Assembly (NCBI RefSeq): GCF_027213715.1 | Contig: NZ_JAPWGM010000002.1 | Span: 62,001 to 126,000 of the forward strand | Direction of reading: 5' to 3' | Source: Pedobacter punctiformis | Lineage (GTDB): Bacteria > Bacteroidota > Bacteroidia > Sphingobacteriales > Sphingobacteriaceae | Length of the DNA stretch: 64,000 nucleotides | In this document: piece after piece, positions 1 to 9,220 of the stretch | Position numbering within the stretch: the first letter of the stretch is position 1 | Layout of the letters: every line of letters begins with the position of its first letter | Program-made: the position numbers and the translations under genes | The notes under the pieces: model-generated | What the model was told of the DNA's origin: nothing | Seen by the model: the letters and a program-made list of their open reading frames with translations, nothing else | The model's database searches: none

Positions 1-2417
1 TAAACAATAAAAAAGTTCCTGACCCATTTTATGGCATGAACAATAAATTGATTAAAGATATATATTATACAGGCAATGCTTATTATACCTATTGGTTTGT
101 AAAATCTTTTAATCAAACGGCTAAAGGTGATGAACAGATTTGGTTGCAGTTTAGAGGGGTAAACTACAAAACAGAAATTTATTTAAACGGAAAAAAGGTA
201 AATGCTAAAATTCATGAAGGGATGCATTTACGTCAGCAATATAACATTACTGCTTTACTGGCTGCAAATGGCGATAACCGTTTAGCGGTATTAGTTTATC
301 CACCGGATGTAGTAGGCGAACCAAACGGCGGACAAGGCGGTGATGGAACAATAGCCAAGGGTTTAACCACCCAATATACAGCTGGTTGGGACTGGATTCA
401 ACCAATAAGAGACCGGAATACTGGAATTTGGGATAAAGTAACAATTGAAAAAACAACCTCAGTTAATGTAGAAAATCCACACGTAATTACTTTGGTACCG
501 GGCAAACGTCTTGCAGAGGGTGAGCAAAAACCAGTAATTATCCGTACTTCATCAGAAGTGAGCAATCCATCAGGTAAGGTGGTTAATGGGTTTTTGCAAT
601 ATAGTTTAAACGGAAAGTTAATTCGTGCAGCAGTGTCTTTAAAGCCAGGCGAAAAGAAAGAAGTTAAATTACCGGATTTAAATTTGGAGCAACCTAAATT
701 ATGGTGGCCAAATGGTTATGGTGCTCAACCATTATATAAAATCAATCTTCAATTTGTAAATGCTGCGGGTAAGGTGTTGGATGATGAGCCTTTGCAATTT
801 GGTGTACGTGAAATTACGAACGTGTGGAACGATCATACCAAAAGTATGGAAGCACGTATTAACGGACAAAAGATTTTTATCAAAGGTGGAAACTGGGTAA
901 TCTCTGATGCGATGCTTCGTTTTTCAGACGAACGTTACGATGCGGAAGTTCGTTTCCACAGGGACATGAACCTGAATTTAATTCGAATTTGGGGTGGTGC
1001 CATTACAGAACGTCCTGAGTTTTATAATGCTTGTGATAAATACGGTTTGCTGGTTTTTCAGGATTTCTGGTTTAGTGGTGATTGTAATGGTAAATGGGTA
1101 GATCCTTTGAAAAAAGAAGACCAGTGGACACGCAGACAGTATCCGGATAATCATAATCTGGTATTGGAAGCAGCTGCAGATCAGATCAAATTAATCAGAA
1201 ACCATCCTTCGCTTGCTTTTTGGTGCGGCGGAAACGAAATTACTCCACCGGATGATATTCTTGATCCTTTAAAAAATAAAATCTTGCCTGAACTGGATGG
1301 AACCCGTTATTTCTTTGATTTCTCAAATACCGACAGCATGTCTTTAAACACGTTGGGCGGTAATGGCGATGGTCCGTACACCATTCAGGATACCCGCACT
1401 TTCTGGTCGCATAAAACTTATCCTTATAACTCGGAAGTAGGTTCTGTAGGTACTGGTGATTACGTTTCTTTAAAGCGTTTTATTCCGGAGAAAAATCTGA
1501 TTGCACCCCAAAATGGTAAGCCAGTTGATTCTGTATGGGATTATCATAAATATATTCCGTACGATTATCATATCGATCCTTATGGTAAAGCAAAAAATGC
1601 GGAAGATTTTGCAATGAAAGCCCAGTTGGTTAATTATAACCAGTACCGTTCTTTGATGGAAGGTTTTTCGGGGCATATGTGGGACTGGTACACGGGGTCA
1701 ATTATCTGGAAAACTCAAAATCCATGGACAGCGCTTCGCGGACAGATGTATGATTATTACCTGGATGTGAACGCCTGTTTATATGGCTTAAGAAAGGGGA
1801 GTGAACCTTTGCACATTATGATGAATCCTTTGGATAGTATGATTAATGTAGTTAATAACGGCTTTCAGGTAAAACGCAATGTAATGATTCAGGCCAATGT
1901 ATACGATATGGATGGTAAACAGCAGTTTACCAATCAGTTATTTGCTGAAGTTGGTCCTTCAATGGTTAAAAAAATGTTTCCTGTTGGAGAAGTGTTGAAA
2001 AAGCCAATTTATAAAAATGGTGCTTTTGTGCTGTTGAAGTTATTAGGTGCTGACCAAAAGGTATTGAGCGAAAATATGTACTGGATGCCAGGTACGGATG
2101 GAGAATATACAGGATTACAGAATATGAAAGAAACTAAGCTTAATGTAATTGCTAAAGAATCCAAAAAGGGAAAAATTGAAGTGACTTTGAGCAATAAAGA
2201 AGGTAAGGGCTTAGCTTTCTTTAACCGTATTGCATTAATTAACACTGAAACCGGTGAACGTATTTTACCTTCTTTCTTTAGTGATAATTATGTTTCTGTT
2301 TTCCCGGGAGAAAGTAAAACCATCTGGGTTGATTATCCTGAAAAGTTTAACGGAACCAGTAAAAAAGTAGAGGTTTATGGCTGGAATACCGGAACACAAC
2401 AGGTAAACATTCAGTAA
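1..2417 (+). CDS. Glycoside hydrolase family 2 protein (beta-mannosidase / exo-beta-glucosaminidase type), 5' end outside window
   Basis: The reading frame is open to the left edge and encodes VPDPFYGMNN before the first ATG at 36, which is the usual N-terminal region of this GH2 branch, so the true start and any signal peptide lie upstream. The visible part has the galactose-binding-like domain, an Ig-like GH2 domain and the TIM barrel. The acid/base Glu is in GGNE (E401 counted from the ATG at 36) and the likely nucleophile is in NSEVGS (E467). The family cleaves terminal beta-mannosyl or glucosaminyl residues, usually in the periplasm of Bacteroidota. The exact substrate cannot be read from sequence. 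Confidence 0.85.
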   Translation, partial: NNKKVPDPFYGMNNKLIKDIYYTGNAYYTYWFVKSFNQTAKGDEQIWLQFRGVNYKTEIYLNGKKVNAKIHEGMHLRQQYNITALLAANGDNRLAVLVYPPDVVGEPNGGQGGDGTIAKGLTTQYTAGWDWIQPIRDRNTGIWDKVTIEKTTSVNVENPHVITLVPGKRLAEGEQKPVIIRTSSEVSNPSGKVVNGFLQYSLNGKLIRAAVSLKPGEKKEVKLPDLNLEQPKLWWPNGYGAQPLYKINLQFVNAAGKVLDDEPLQFGVREITNVWNDHTKSMEARINGQKIFIKGGNWVISDAMLRFSDERYDAEVRFHRDMNLNLIRIWGGAITERPEFYNACDKYGLLVFQDFWFSGDCNGKWVDPLKKEDQWTRRQYPDNHNLVLEAAADQIKLIRNHPSLAFWCGGNEITPPDDILDPLKNKILPELDGTRYFFDFSNTDSMSLNTLGGNGDGPYTIQDTRTFWSHKTYPYNSEVGSVGTGDYVSLKRFIPEKNLIAPQNGKPVDSVWDYHKYIPYDYHIDPYGKAKNAEDFAMKAQLVNYNQYRSLMEGFSGHMWDWYTGSIIWKTQNPWTALRGQMYDYYLDVNACLYGLRKGSEPLHIMMNPLDSMINVVNNGFQVKRNVMIQANVYDMDGKQQFTNQLFAEVGPSMVKKMFPVGEVLKKPIYKNGAFVLLKLLGADQKVLSENMYWMPGTDGEYTGLQNMKETKLNVIAKESKKGKIEVTLSNKEGKGLAFFNRIALINTETGERILPSFFSDNYVSVFPGESKTIWVDYPEKFNGTSKKVEVYGWNTGTQQVNIQ

Positions 2418-2442
2418 AAATAAGATATATAATTCTTTCATT

Positions 2443-2495
2443 ATGAGCTTGTTGAAGTGATTTTATTTATTTAAAAAGATTCTTCAACAGGCTCT
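2443..2495. repeat. Imperfect inverted repeat after the GH2 gene
   Basis: The arms GAGCTTGTTGAAG and CTTCAACAGGCTC (one mismatch) enclose an AT-rich loop of about 24 nt. The arm resembles the GAGCCTGTCG motif at about 58755. It could act as a terminator for the GH2 gene but has no clear T-run. A copy of a dispersed intergenic palindrome is an equal possibility. Confidence 0.5.
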
Positions 2496-2560
2496 GTATG
2501 ATAAGCGGTTTGTGTTATAATCGGAAATAAGGAGATTGCTTCCTGCCTCGCAACAACGCT

Positions 2561-3700
2561 TTATTTATCCTGTACGCAACGGAAACCCAAATGTTCCATG
2601 CTGCTATCTTCCGTAGTTTTCATCCTTCTGGCAACACGATAACCTGAGCAATAACTGTCATTACATAAAAAAGAGCCACCTCTTATCACATGTTTACTTG
2701 CATAAGGCTCATCAGGATCGTGAGAAATAGCCGGTCCTTTTGGATCTTTTACACCCTCAGGCCGGTTTACCATTTTATAATACTGATTGTCGTAAAAATC
2801 AGCACACCATTCCCAAACATTTCCAGCCATATCATATAATCCATAACCATTGGCACTAAATGACTTTACAGGCGAAGTATAGTAAAATTTATCCTGAACA
2901 AGATTCTTATATGGGAAATTGCCCTGCCAGTAGTTTGCTTTAACTTTTCCAATATTCACAGATTCATTTCCCCATGGATAGATATTGTTTTTAAGCCCTC
3001 CTCGTGCAGCCCATTCCCATTCAGCTTCAGTAGGCAAGCGCTTGCCTGCCCACTTGCAGTAAGCCATTGCATCTTCAAAAGAAATGTGCACTACCGGATA
3101 ATTTTCTTTTCCTTTTATATTACTTTTTGGTCCATGAGGATGCTTCCAGTCTGCACCTTTTTCCCAGCTCCACCACTGCGAATAATCGTTTAAGGATACA
3201 GCCGATTTTAAAGATTTAAAAACCAATGAGGCTGCTACAAGTAAACTATCATCAGGTTTTGGTGTGCCCGGAGGAACTTGTCTTTTCAGTTGTTCCCAGT
3301 CTGGTTTACGTTCAGCGGTTGTTTTATAACCTGTGGCATCCACAAATTTTTTAAAGTGGGCATTGGTTACTTCTGTTTGATCCATCCAATAACCTTTTAC
3401 AATTACTTTATGCTTAGGATATTCATCGGCCGAAGCCTGTTTATTATCACCGCCCATCATCAAGTCACCACCGTTTACCCAAACCATGTTTTCATGATTG
3501 GAGTTTGTGGTTTTTATATCATTTGCAGCAGCTAAGGCTGGTTTAAATCTCGAAGGGATATTTGATTCGCAGCAAAGGGCTACTTTTTTATTGAATTCGT
3601 GTTTGGCATCGGTAACCGTAGAAGTTCCTTTTTGTTGTTTACAGGAACAAAGGGTAGCGCTTATCCATAGGACATATATCAGGTAATTGATCCTTTTCAC
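2561..3700 (-). CDS. Formylglycine-generating enzyme family lipoprotein (SUMF1-like)
   Basis: This 379-aa protein starts with a lipoprotein signal ending LCSC (Cys20). It carries the FGE-sulfatase fold: HENMVWVNGGDLMMGG, WMDQTEVTNAHF, LPTEAEWEWAARGG, YDMAGNVWEWCADF, and the C-terminal RGGSFLCNDSYC. Both cysteines matching the catalytic pair of true formylglycine-generating enzymes are present (C346 and C351), so it probably converts a Cys or Ser of sulfatases to formylglycine outside the cytoplasm. Many family members lack this pair and do other work. No sulfatase is in the window. It converges on the GH2 gene and may belong to a glycan-degradation locus extending left. Confidence 0.85.
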   Translation of the reverse strand: MKRINYLIYVLWISATLCSCKQQKGTSTVTDAKHEFNKKVALCCESNIPSRFKPALAAANDIKTTNSNHENMVWVNGGDLMMGGDNKQASADEYPKHKVIVKGYWMDQTEVTNAHFKKFVDATGYKTTAERKPDWEQLKRQVPPGTPKPDDSLLVAASLVFKSLKSAVSLNDYSQWWSWEKGADWKHPHGPKSNIKGKENYPVVHISFEDAMAYCKWAGKRLPTEAEWEWAARGGLKNNIYPWGNESVNIGKVKANYWQGNFPYKNLVQDKFYYTSPVKSFSANGYGLYDMAGNVWEWCADFYDNQYYKMVNRPEGVKDPKGPAISHDPDEPYASKHVIRGGSFLCNDSYCSGYRVARRMKTTEDSSMEHLGFRCVQDK

Positions 3701-3900
3701 GTTTAATTGTTTGATTTAAAATGATTGGTTTGCTGAAAATCCATGTGGCGAACAACAAAGTTTAAAACTACAGTTTTATTGCCAAATTGTACAGTGCTTC
3801 ATTTATTTAAGTGGCTCGTTTCAGACTAATTTTCTTTATTTTTTTGAACTTGGTATCAATAAAGACTTTAAATTAGCCGAAAATTTAGGTTATTGTATTT

Positions 3901-4704
3901 ATGAAATTAAAGTTGTGCGCAATCCTGTTCTCCGTAGTATTATTGAGTTGTCAGCAAGAAAAAGAAAAAAAAGAGAAAACCTATACGGCAAGAGCATTTG
4001 TTGTAAGTGAAAGTTTTAACGAAATTCCTAAGAAGAAAGAAGATGTATTAAGTGTTTTTAAATCTGACTCAACAAATAAACCTGATGGTCAGCAATTCAG
4101 TATTAAGTTTAAGGATACCGTTTTGTCAATTCAGGTAAATGCAAAGGATAAAAAAACAGCTGATCATTTTTCGATGGCTCAATTTATCAATACACAGGAA
4201 ACAGCAGTGCTTGTTCAGCTGGCGGGTAATAAAGTGGTAGCACCTTTTTATATTGTTTCCCTTAAAAATGGAAGCCCGGAAGTAATTAGCCTGAACAGAC
4301 CATCTAATGGGAAAGAAGATTTAAAATATACCAAAGGCCTTGAAGAACAAAGACGTAGTAGTTATGTTATAAATAACGATTTTTTAATCACTATTGTAAA
4401 TGGTAAGGTTTATCCGATAAAAAGGCAACGTGAAGATGAACGCATTCAGGGTTCCTACTTTTTGAATTCTCCCGATAAGTCTACACTAGTTTTTTTAACG
4501 CCATCTTCACTATATCAGGTAAATTATCTGACTAACGAAGTATTTAATTTACCGGTTTCTTCAAAAATCATAAGTGATTCAATCCGTATTTTTCAGAATA
4601 TCCAAAGCAATTATAACTGGCATAAAAATGTTAATGGAACTTCTTTCTTAAAAGAAAATGCCGATGATAATAGAATTGTCGACATTAAAGAGTTTAAACA
4701 CTAA
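3901..4704 (+). CDS. Hypothetical lipoprotein, 267 aa
   Basis: The N-terminus has a lipoprotein signal ending LLSC (Cys17), followed by a Lys/Glu-rich linker. The rest is a soluble domain rich in beta-type segments with no motif I can name. It is probably anchored in the envelope facing the periplasm. It stands alone, with a hairpin and T-run right after the stop. Confidence 0.7.
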   Translation: MKLKLCAILFSVVLLSCQQEKEKKEKTYTARAFVVSESFNEIPKKKEDVLSVFKSDSTNKPDGQQFSIKFKDTVLSIQVNAKDKKTADHFSMAQFINTQETAVLVQLAGNKVVAPFYIVSLKNGSPEVISLNRPSNGKEDLKYTKGLEEQRRSSYVINNDFLITIVNGKVYPIKRQREDERIQGSYFLNSPDKSTLVFLTPSSLYQVNYLTNEVFNLPVSSKIISDSIRIFQNIQSNYNWHKNVNGTSFLKENADDNRIVDIKEFKH

Positions 4705-4716
4705 TCAAAATATAAA

Positions 4717-4757
4717 AGCTATCTGTTTTTTACAAAACAAACAGCTCGTTTTTTAAG
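4717..4757 (+). terminator. Probable terminator of the lipoprotein gene
   Basis: AGC..CTGTTT pairs with AAACAGCT across a short A/T loop, and CGTTTTTT follows. It lies 13 nt after the lipoprotein stop codon. Confidence 0.5.
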
Positions 4758-4896
4758 GCAAACAGAACTAAACCTGTTCTGGATTTAATTTCAAATTTTT
4801 GAAAATTCTTTGTCTGTGACACCTTAGACCAGATTATATTAAAAAATCAATAGTCTATATATTTACTTTATGCGCTCTGGTAGGGAATTTAAGACT

Positions 4897-5199
4897 TTAA
4901 TTTAGATGCCTTTTGCACTTTATTTTTTTAAACCAGGCCCATATTGCTACCAGTGTTATGGATATTATGACCGCAAATAAAATGTCCCATAGCAGATTGG
5001 GTTTTTCAAAAGAAGATACAGTTCCCATTTCGCCAGTATCGATATAAAGTCCACTGCTTTTTTGGTAAAATGTATAAGGAGCGCCCAATTCCATTGATCC
5101 GTCGCTGTCAAGATCATTTTTATAGGTAATAAGGGTAATCGCTGCAAAGACAACTGGTGAAACCCAAATGCAGGTAATAAGAAATTGCTTATTCGACAT
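4897..5199 (-). CDS. Small membrane protein, 100 aa, unknown
   Basis: Two hydrophobic helices (about residues 7-24 and 70-90) flank a polar middle segment, and the protein ends in a basic tail (KKIKCKRHLN). Topology suggests an inner-membrane protein with the middle part outside. No family recognised. The ATG at 5199 is the only good start. Confidence 0.55.
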   Translation of the reverse strand: MSNKQFLITCIWVSPVVFAAITLITYKNDLDSDGSMELGAPYTFYQKSSGLYIDTGEMGTVSSFEKPNLLWDILFAVIISITLVAIWAWFKKIKCKRHLN

Positions 5200-5430
5200 A
5201 CAATATCAGATTAATAGGAAGACTAATAATAAGAAATTTTGGAATAAATAAATACTTTTGTTTTATTTAGTATTGATATGATCGGTTGGATTGGCATGCT
5301 GAGGATATACTCTTACTTATAAATATTAAATAAATTTTTAAACAAAAAAGTGGTGTTGATAAAGAATTAAATAATAATTGCTCCACGTTAAAAAAATATT
5401 CTTTAAATTTCTTAAAACAAATCAATTTAT

Positions 5431-5805
5431 ATGAAAATCGTAAAAACAATTCTATGTGTATTATTCGGTTTGATGTTTATCAATGCGGGTTTGGACAAAT
5501 TTCTGCATTATATGCCCATGCCGCCTATGGATGCAGAAATGCAAAAACTCTCCGAAGCTATTGTTGCCATTAAATGGTTGATGCCTTTGGTAGGTTTGGT
5601 TGAAATTATCGGTGGACTGTTATTTATCATCCCAAAAACAAGGCCGTTGGGCGCTATTGTCATATTTCCAGTAATGGTGGGGATTATGGTACATAATGCT
5701 GTATTTATGCCTTCCGGATTGGCTATTGCAGGCGTTTTCTTTGCAGTGAATATTTGGATAATAGGAGATAACTGGAATAAGTATAAACCTATGATTAATA
5801 ACTAA
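5431..5805 (+). CDS. DoxX-like small membrane protein
   Basis: The 124-aa protein has four hydrophobic helices and the DoxX-type pattern FGLMFINAGLDKFLHYMP and LVGLVEIIGGLLF. DoxX-like proteins are small inner-membrane proteins, often linked to redox or oxidative-stress functions; the role here is unknown. It is followed 14 nt later by the DinB-like gene, so the two are probably cotranscribed and end at the terminator at 6327. A TACTTTTG box (5253-5260) about 170 nt upstream is a candidate promoter element. Confidence 0.75.
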   Translation: MKIVKTILCVLFGLMFINAGLDKFLHYMPMPPMDAEMQKLSEAIVAIKWLMPLVGLVEIIGGLLFIIPKTRPLGAIVIFPVMVGIMVHNAVFMPSGLAIAGVFFAVNIWIIGDNWNKYKPMINN

Positions 5806-5819
5806 TAAAACAACAAAAT

Positions 5820-6323
5820 ATGATGAAACAAGCGTTACTTGGTGAATTTTTGCACGAAGCAGAAAATACCCGAAAATTATTGGCCATGATTCCAGACAGT
5901 GCGCTGGAATATCGTCCACAGCCACACCTTTGGTCTGTGGCCCAATTGGCATCACATATCGCAGAAGTGTATAATTGGTATGAAGCCACTTTCAATCAGG
6001 ATGAATTTGATATGGGAACTTACCAGTATGATAAAGGAGATACCAGCAAGGCTTCCAATATTTTGCAAAAATTTGAAGAAAATGTAGCTAAAGCTAAGGC
6101 TGTAGTTGAAAGTTCAGATGAATCAAAATATATGAACACCTGGACGATGTCTATGGGCGGCAGTCCAATAATGCCACCTATGCCCAAAATTCAAGTAATC
6201 AGAGGATTTCTTTATAATCATTTGTATCATCACCGTGGTGAGCTTATTGCTCATCTAAGAGCTACAGGAAATGGAGTACCATCTTTGTACGGACCGAATT
6301 ACGAAGAATCTCAACGCATGTAA
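5820..6323 (+). CDS. DinB family protein
   Basis: The 167-aa protein has the DinB four-helix-bundle signature. Candidate metal ligands are His46 (SVAQLASHIAEV) and the C-terminal HxxxH around His134/His138 (NHLYHHRGEL). The superfamily includes thiol-dependent metalloenzymes (YfiT, bacillithiol transferases), but the substrate here is unknown. Start could be either of the two consecutive ATGs at 5820/5823. It is second in an operon with the DoxX-like gene. Confidence 0.8.
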   Translation: MMKQALLGEFLHEAENTRKLLAMIPDSALEYRPQPHLWSVAQLASHIAEVYNWYEATFNQDEFDMGTYQYDKGDTSKASNILQKFEENVAKAKAVVESSDESKYMNTWTMSMGGSPIMPPMPKIQVIRGFLYNHLYHHRGELIAHLRATGNGVPSLYGPNYEESQRM

Positions 6324-6326
6324 ATT

Positions 6327-6356
6327 AAAAAAGCCACTCCGAAGAGTGGCTTTTTT
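6327..6356. terminator. Bidirectional rho-independent terminator
   Basis: AAAAGCCACTC / GAGTGGCTTTT with a CGAA loop, an A-run on the left and a T-run on the right. It lies between the convergent DinB-like gene and the secreted metallohydrolase gene and serves both. Confidence 0.9.
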
Positions 6357-6377
6357 GATCCCAATATAATTTGCAAT

Positions 6378-8462
6378 TTACTTGTCTATCCAAATCATTT
6401 GTGTAAAAGCGCCATTAGCAGCAATATCCCAGGCTTCAAGCCTTACCCATTTACGGCCGGTTAAATTAATTGGCCAGCTAAATGTTTTTTTGTTAAAAGC
6501 CTGTGTGTCATTTAAATTTATGCGTTCCCGATAAATTTCTCTACCATCTCCAGATATGACATCTACAAACTTCATTGGGAAAGTCCAGTCCAGAGTTATT
6601 TTTACTTTAACGTTTCCATTTTTTGGTAGCGTTAGTGTTTGTCCGGATTTTTTACCGTTGATATTGAATGACGGAATGAGTACTTCGCCCGTAGATACAA
6701 AAAATTTTCCATTGCGCATCGCATCCAATACGCTTTTCCAGCCTTGTTCATAGTTAGGTAATTTGTCCATCTCAAGATAGTTGACATTAAGGTGGGCATA
6801 CATTTCGTTCTGATGAGTAATTGTAAAAATGTCAGATTCTGAGATTACCTGTTTTTTCAATCCCCAATTCGCCATATCGTCCATTAGCTTAAGTACCCGT
6901 TGACTAAGTGTTGGAATAGATAAATCAGCAGGGATAGCTTTCCAGGCTGCTCCCAAAAAGGTATCGGATTTAAAAAAAGTTTGATCTTTATATGCATCAG
7001 GATACCCTGTTGATCCTTTCGTTCGTGCATGAGCCGTCCACGCCAGTCCTTTTTCCATTTCAAGGAGTTTTAGCATTTCATCTTTGTTTCCCACATGATA
7101 TATCTTTCCTAATTTAGGGTCTTCAGTAACAAAAGCTTCGGTTGGCTTACGAGACATTACCCAATACACGGGTTTTGGAAAAAAGGCCAACCAATGGCCA
7201 CCGTAGAAATTATTTGCTTCCTCGCCCGGTAAAAGTAAGAACTCATTGTCTGATAATCGTTTGGTTTGTTCAAATAAGGTACTAAGTTCGTTAAGACGAT
7301 CCTTGTCTGGTCCTTTTGGATGGCCCGGACCATGAAACTCTGCAAGTTTTACAATATCCAATCCATGCTTTTTGAGCACGTCTACAAATTCAGGTTTTTC
7401 TGGAATAGGTTTTCCGGAGAGTGCAACTTCAGAAATAAACTCATTATGAAAATGTGTGGCTAGTGTTTTATACCCTGGAACTGCTTTGTACGCATCGTCA
7501 TGAGTAAATTTCTTTACTTCGGCCAGGGCTGAATCAGCATTACCCTGATCTATCAGGCAGAAGAAATTTAATCGCTGTTGAGTTTCCGGAGGAGCATTAA
7601 ACCAAGGTACATATCGATTGTCGCCGTAAGGATCTTGACGGATACCCATTCCGAAGCCAGCAATAAGTTTGTGAAAATTCTTTCCATACCAGGTAAACTT
7701 CAAATTGAAAGCCTCATCCAATGGATAAAAATATTGATGAGGCGCTGGAAACAATGCTAAACTTCCACCTGGGTTTTCCCCAATAATAGTTCTGTACTTC
7801 ACCTCAAGGTTTCGGCTGGTATCGGTTGCAGCAGGAGTTACATGTTGCAGTTGGTTTCGAACATTGGCCCAGGCCATGGAGCGCCACAAAGCTTTTTTAT
7901 TTACCAAACCGGCATCGTAAAGAATAGCGGTAGAATCGATCTGGGTAGTTAGTACTGCAGCGACATTGAAAAGCGGACTTCCATTATATAAGGTAATTTC
8001 AATAGTTCCTTTAAATCGATCGGCACTTGCTCCTGAAATGCTAACGATGGTTTGTTGACCATTAGTAGTTACCTTAGCATCTTGTTTATTAACTGAGACG
8101 GGGTATGAGTGAAAAGGTTTTTTAGGAACCCGATCAAAAAATACATCCCAACCGCCGCTTGATGGATCGAGAGTTCGTTTCCCAACGGTTAATACGAATG
8201 CGGGATCTAAATCCGACCCAATCTCTTTATATACTTTTTTCTTTCCTAGCTGAATGCTTTTTAGCAAGGGGTTATCTTTACCCAGGTCGATAAGCATTCT
8301 GGCGGTTTGATTATTCCCTGCGGGCCAGGTCAAGGTAATTATTTTTTGCTCCACAATAACCTCTGAACCATTCTTTTTAAAGCCGGAAAGATCCACAGAT
8401 TTATCTTGTGCATCAGCATTAAAAGCAAAAAGAAGTGCGGAATAAAGTATAAATTTCTTCAT
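6378..8462 (-). CDS. Secreted PHP-like (CehA/McbA-type) metallohydrolase, putative
   Basis: The 694-aa protein starts with a signal peptide ending ADAQ. The N-terminal half (about 20-330) looks like a beta-rich domain. The middle holds histidine- and acid-rich motifs in the order expected for a PHP-type metallohydrolase: THFHNEF, KLAEFHGPGHP, LLPGEEANNFYGGHW, LAWTAHARTKG. The C-terminus (about 590-694) is another beta domain. It probably hydrolyses a phospho- or sugar-ester in the periplasm; the substrate is unknown. A TATCTTTG box lies 33 nt upstream. Family assignment is moderate because the motifs are not the canonical HxHxxxSDG. Confidence 0.55.
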   Translation of the reverse strand: MKKFILYSALLFAFNADAQDKSVDLSGFKKNGSEVIVEQKIITLTWPAGNNQTARMLIDLGKDNPLLKSIQLGKKKVYKEIGSDLDPAFVLTVGKRTLDPSSGGWDVFFDRVPKKPFHSYPVSVNKQDAKVTTNGQQTIVSISGASADRFKGTIEITLYNGSPLFNVAAVLTTQIDSTAILYDAGLVNKKALWRSMAWANVRNQLQHVTPAATDTSRNLEVKYRTIIGENPGGSLALFPAPHQYFYPLDEAFNLKFTWYGKNFHKLIAGFGMGIRQDPYGDNRYVPWFNAPPETQQRLNFFCLIDQGNADSALAEVKKFTHDDAYKAVPGYKTLATHFHNEFISEVALSGKPIPEKPEFVDVLKKHGLDIVKLAEFHGPGHPKGPDKDRLNELSTLFEQTKRLSDNEFLLLPGEEANNFYGGHWLAFFPKPVYWVMSRKPTEAFVTEDPKLGKIYHVGNKDEMLKLLEMEKGLAWTAHARTKGSTGYPDAYKDQTFFKSDTFLGAAWKAIPADLSIPTLSQRVLKLMDDMANWGLKKQVISESDIFTITHQNEMYAHLNVNYLEMDKLPNYEQGWKSVLDAMRNGKFFVSTGEVLIPSFNINGKKSGQTLTLPKNGNVKVKITLDWTFPMKFVDVISGDGREIYRERINLNDTQAFNKKTFSWPINLTGRKWVRLEAWDIAANGAFTQMIWIDK

Positions 8463-8799
8463 AAGAAATTAAAAGTAACTTAAAAAAAAATCCACAAAGA
8501 TAAAATAAGGTAAAAATTATGATATGCATTATTTTTATATCTAAATCGTTTTTCTATCAAATTTTACCCATAAATATCTTTAAATCTAATCAGCGAAACA
8601 CGCCCAGTTTTTAGGGTAGTTAATGCAAGTTTGATAGTTCCCTTTGCTGATGAGAGTAAGCACTAATGAGTTTATGCTTTTCTGATAGATGAGAGGAGGT
8701 TTAATTAAATGCCTTGTTATTAAAGGTGGGGGAGTTTGAGCCAAAGCCAAGGAGATGTATAAAGGTACTTAGTGGTAGGCTAGGCTACCTGGAGTGAAA
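8463..8799. other. Intergenic stretch without recognisable gene
   Basis: Between the metallohydrolase start and the first tRNA-Lys terminator. Apart from the -7 box at 8495 I see no convincing ORF, RNA or repeat. Confidence 0.5.
8495..8502 (-). promoter_or_regulatory. -7 box (TATCTTTG) of the metallohydrolase gene
   Basis: An exact match to the Bacteroidota TAnnTTTG -7 consensus, 33 nt before the start codon. No clear -33 box is visible. Confidence 0.5.
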
Positions 8800-8843
8800 T
8801 AAAAAAAAACCAACTGCAAATACCTGATTTACAATTGGTTTAA
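8800..8843 (-). terminator. Terminator of tRNA-Lys copy 1
   Basis: On the minus strand AAACCAA pairs with TTGGTTT around an imperfect stem, followed by nine T. It lies just downstream of the tRNA 3' end. Confidence 0.7.
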
Positions 8844-8853
8844 ACTTATTATG

Positions 8854-8926
8854 TGATCCCGCTGGGATTCGAACCCAGGACCACTACATTAAAAGTGTAA
8901 TGCTCTACCAGCTGAGCTACGGAATC
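8854..8926 (-). tRNA. tRNA-Lys (anticodon TTT), copy 1
   Basis: The 73-nt cloverleaf has acceptor GATTCCG/CGGGATC, D-arm GCTC..GAGC, anticodon loop CTTTTAA (TTT) and T-arm CTGGG TTCGAAT CCCAG. Discriminator A; CCA is not encoded. The sequence is identical to the copies at 35781 and 42916. Confidence 0.97.
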
Positions 8927-8948
8927 ATTCCTTTTGTTTAAGGAGGTG

Positions 8949-8979
8949 CAAATATAGGAATTAATATTAATCATGCCAA
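8949..8979 (-). promoter_or_regulatory. Promoter of tRNA-Lys copy 1
   Basis: TTG, 20-nt spacer and TATATTTG on the minus strand, an exact Bacteroidota-type promoter, ending 22 nt before the mature tRNA. Confidence 0.8.
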
Positions 8980-9175
8980 TACTTTTTTAAAGAAATTTAT
9001 GTTAGATAAAGTATCCACTTGGTTATAAAATATTTAGCATATTTTAAAAACTGAAATAAAGATAAAAAAGGTATTTTAGTTGTTTGATTAAAGATTGATA
9101 ATTGTACTTTTTCAGAAAAAATGAATTATTTATAATCTCAAAATGCATTAATTTTTTTAGGGTTAAAATAATTTT

Positions 9176-9183
9176 TACCTTTG
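9176..9183 (+). promoter_or_regulatory. -7 box (TACCTTTG) of the ABC-F gene
   Basis: An exact TAnnTTTG match. Transcription from here would give a leader of about 105 nt containing the uORF and inverted repeats described separately. The -33 region is only weakly matched. Confidence 0.65.
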
Positions 9184-9220
9184 CAACCTCAATAAAAACA
9201 GAAACCAATCATGTAATATT

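Noticed and set aside
5267..5449. Minus-strand ORF opposite the DoxX leader
   Set aside because: AT-driven open frame, no protein features, overlaps the DoxX start.
9211..9216. Start-stop codon pair ATGTAA in the ABC-F leader as a regulatory element
   Set aside because: Possible, but such a hexamer is expected by chance; noted only within the leader description.
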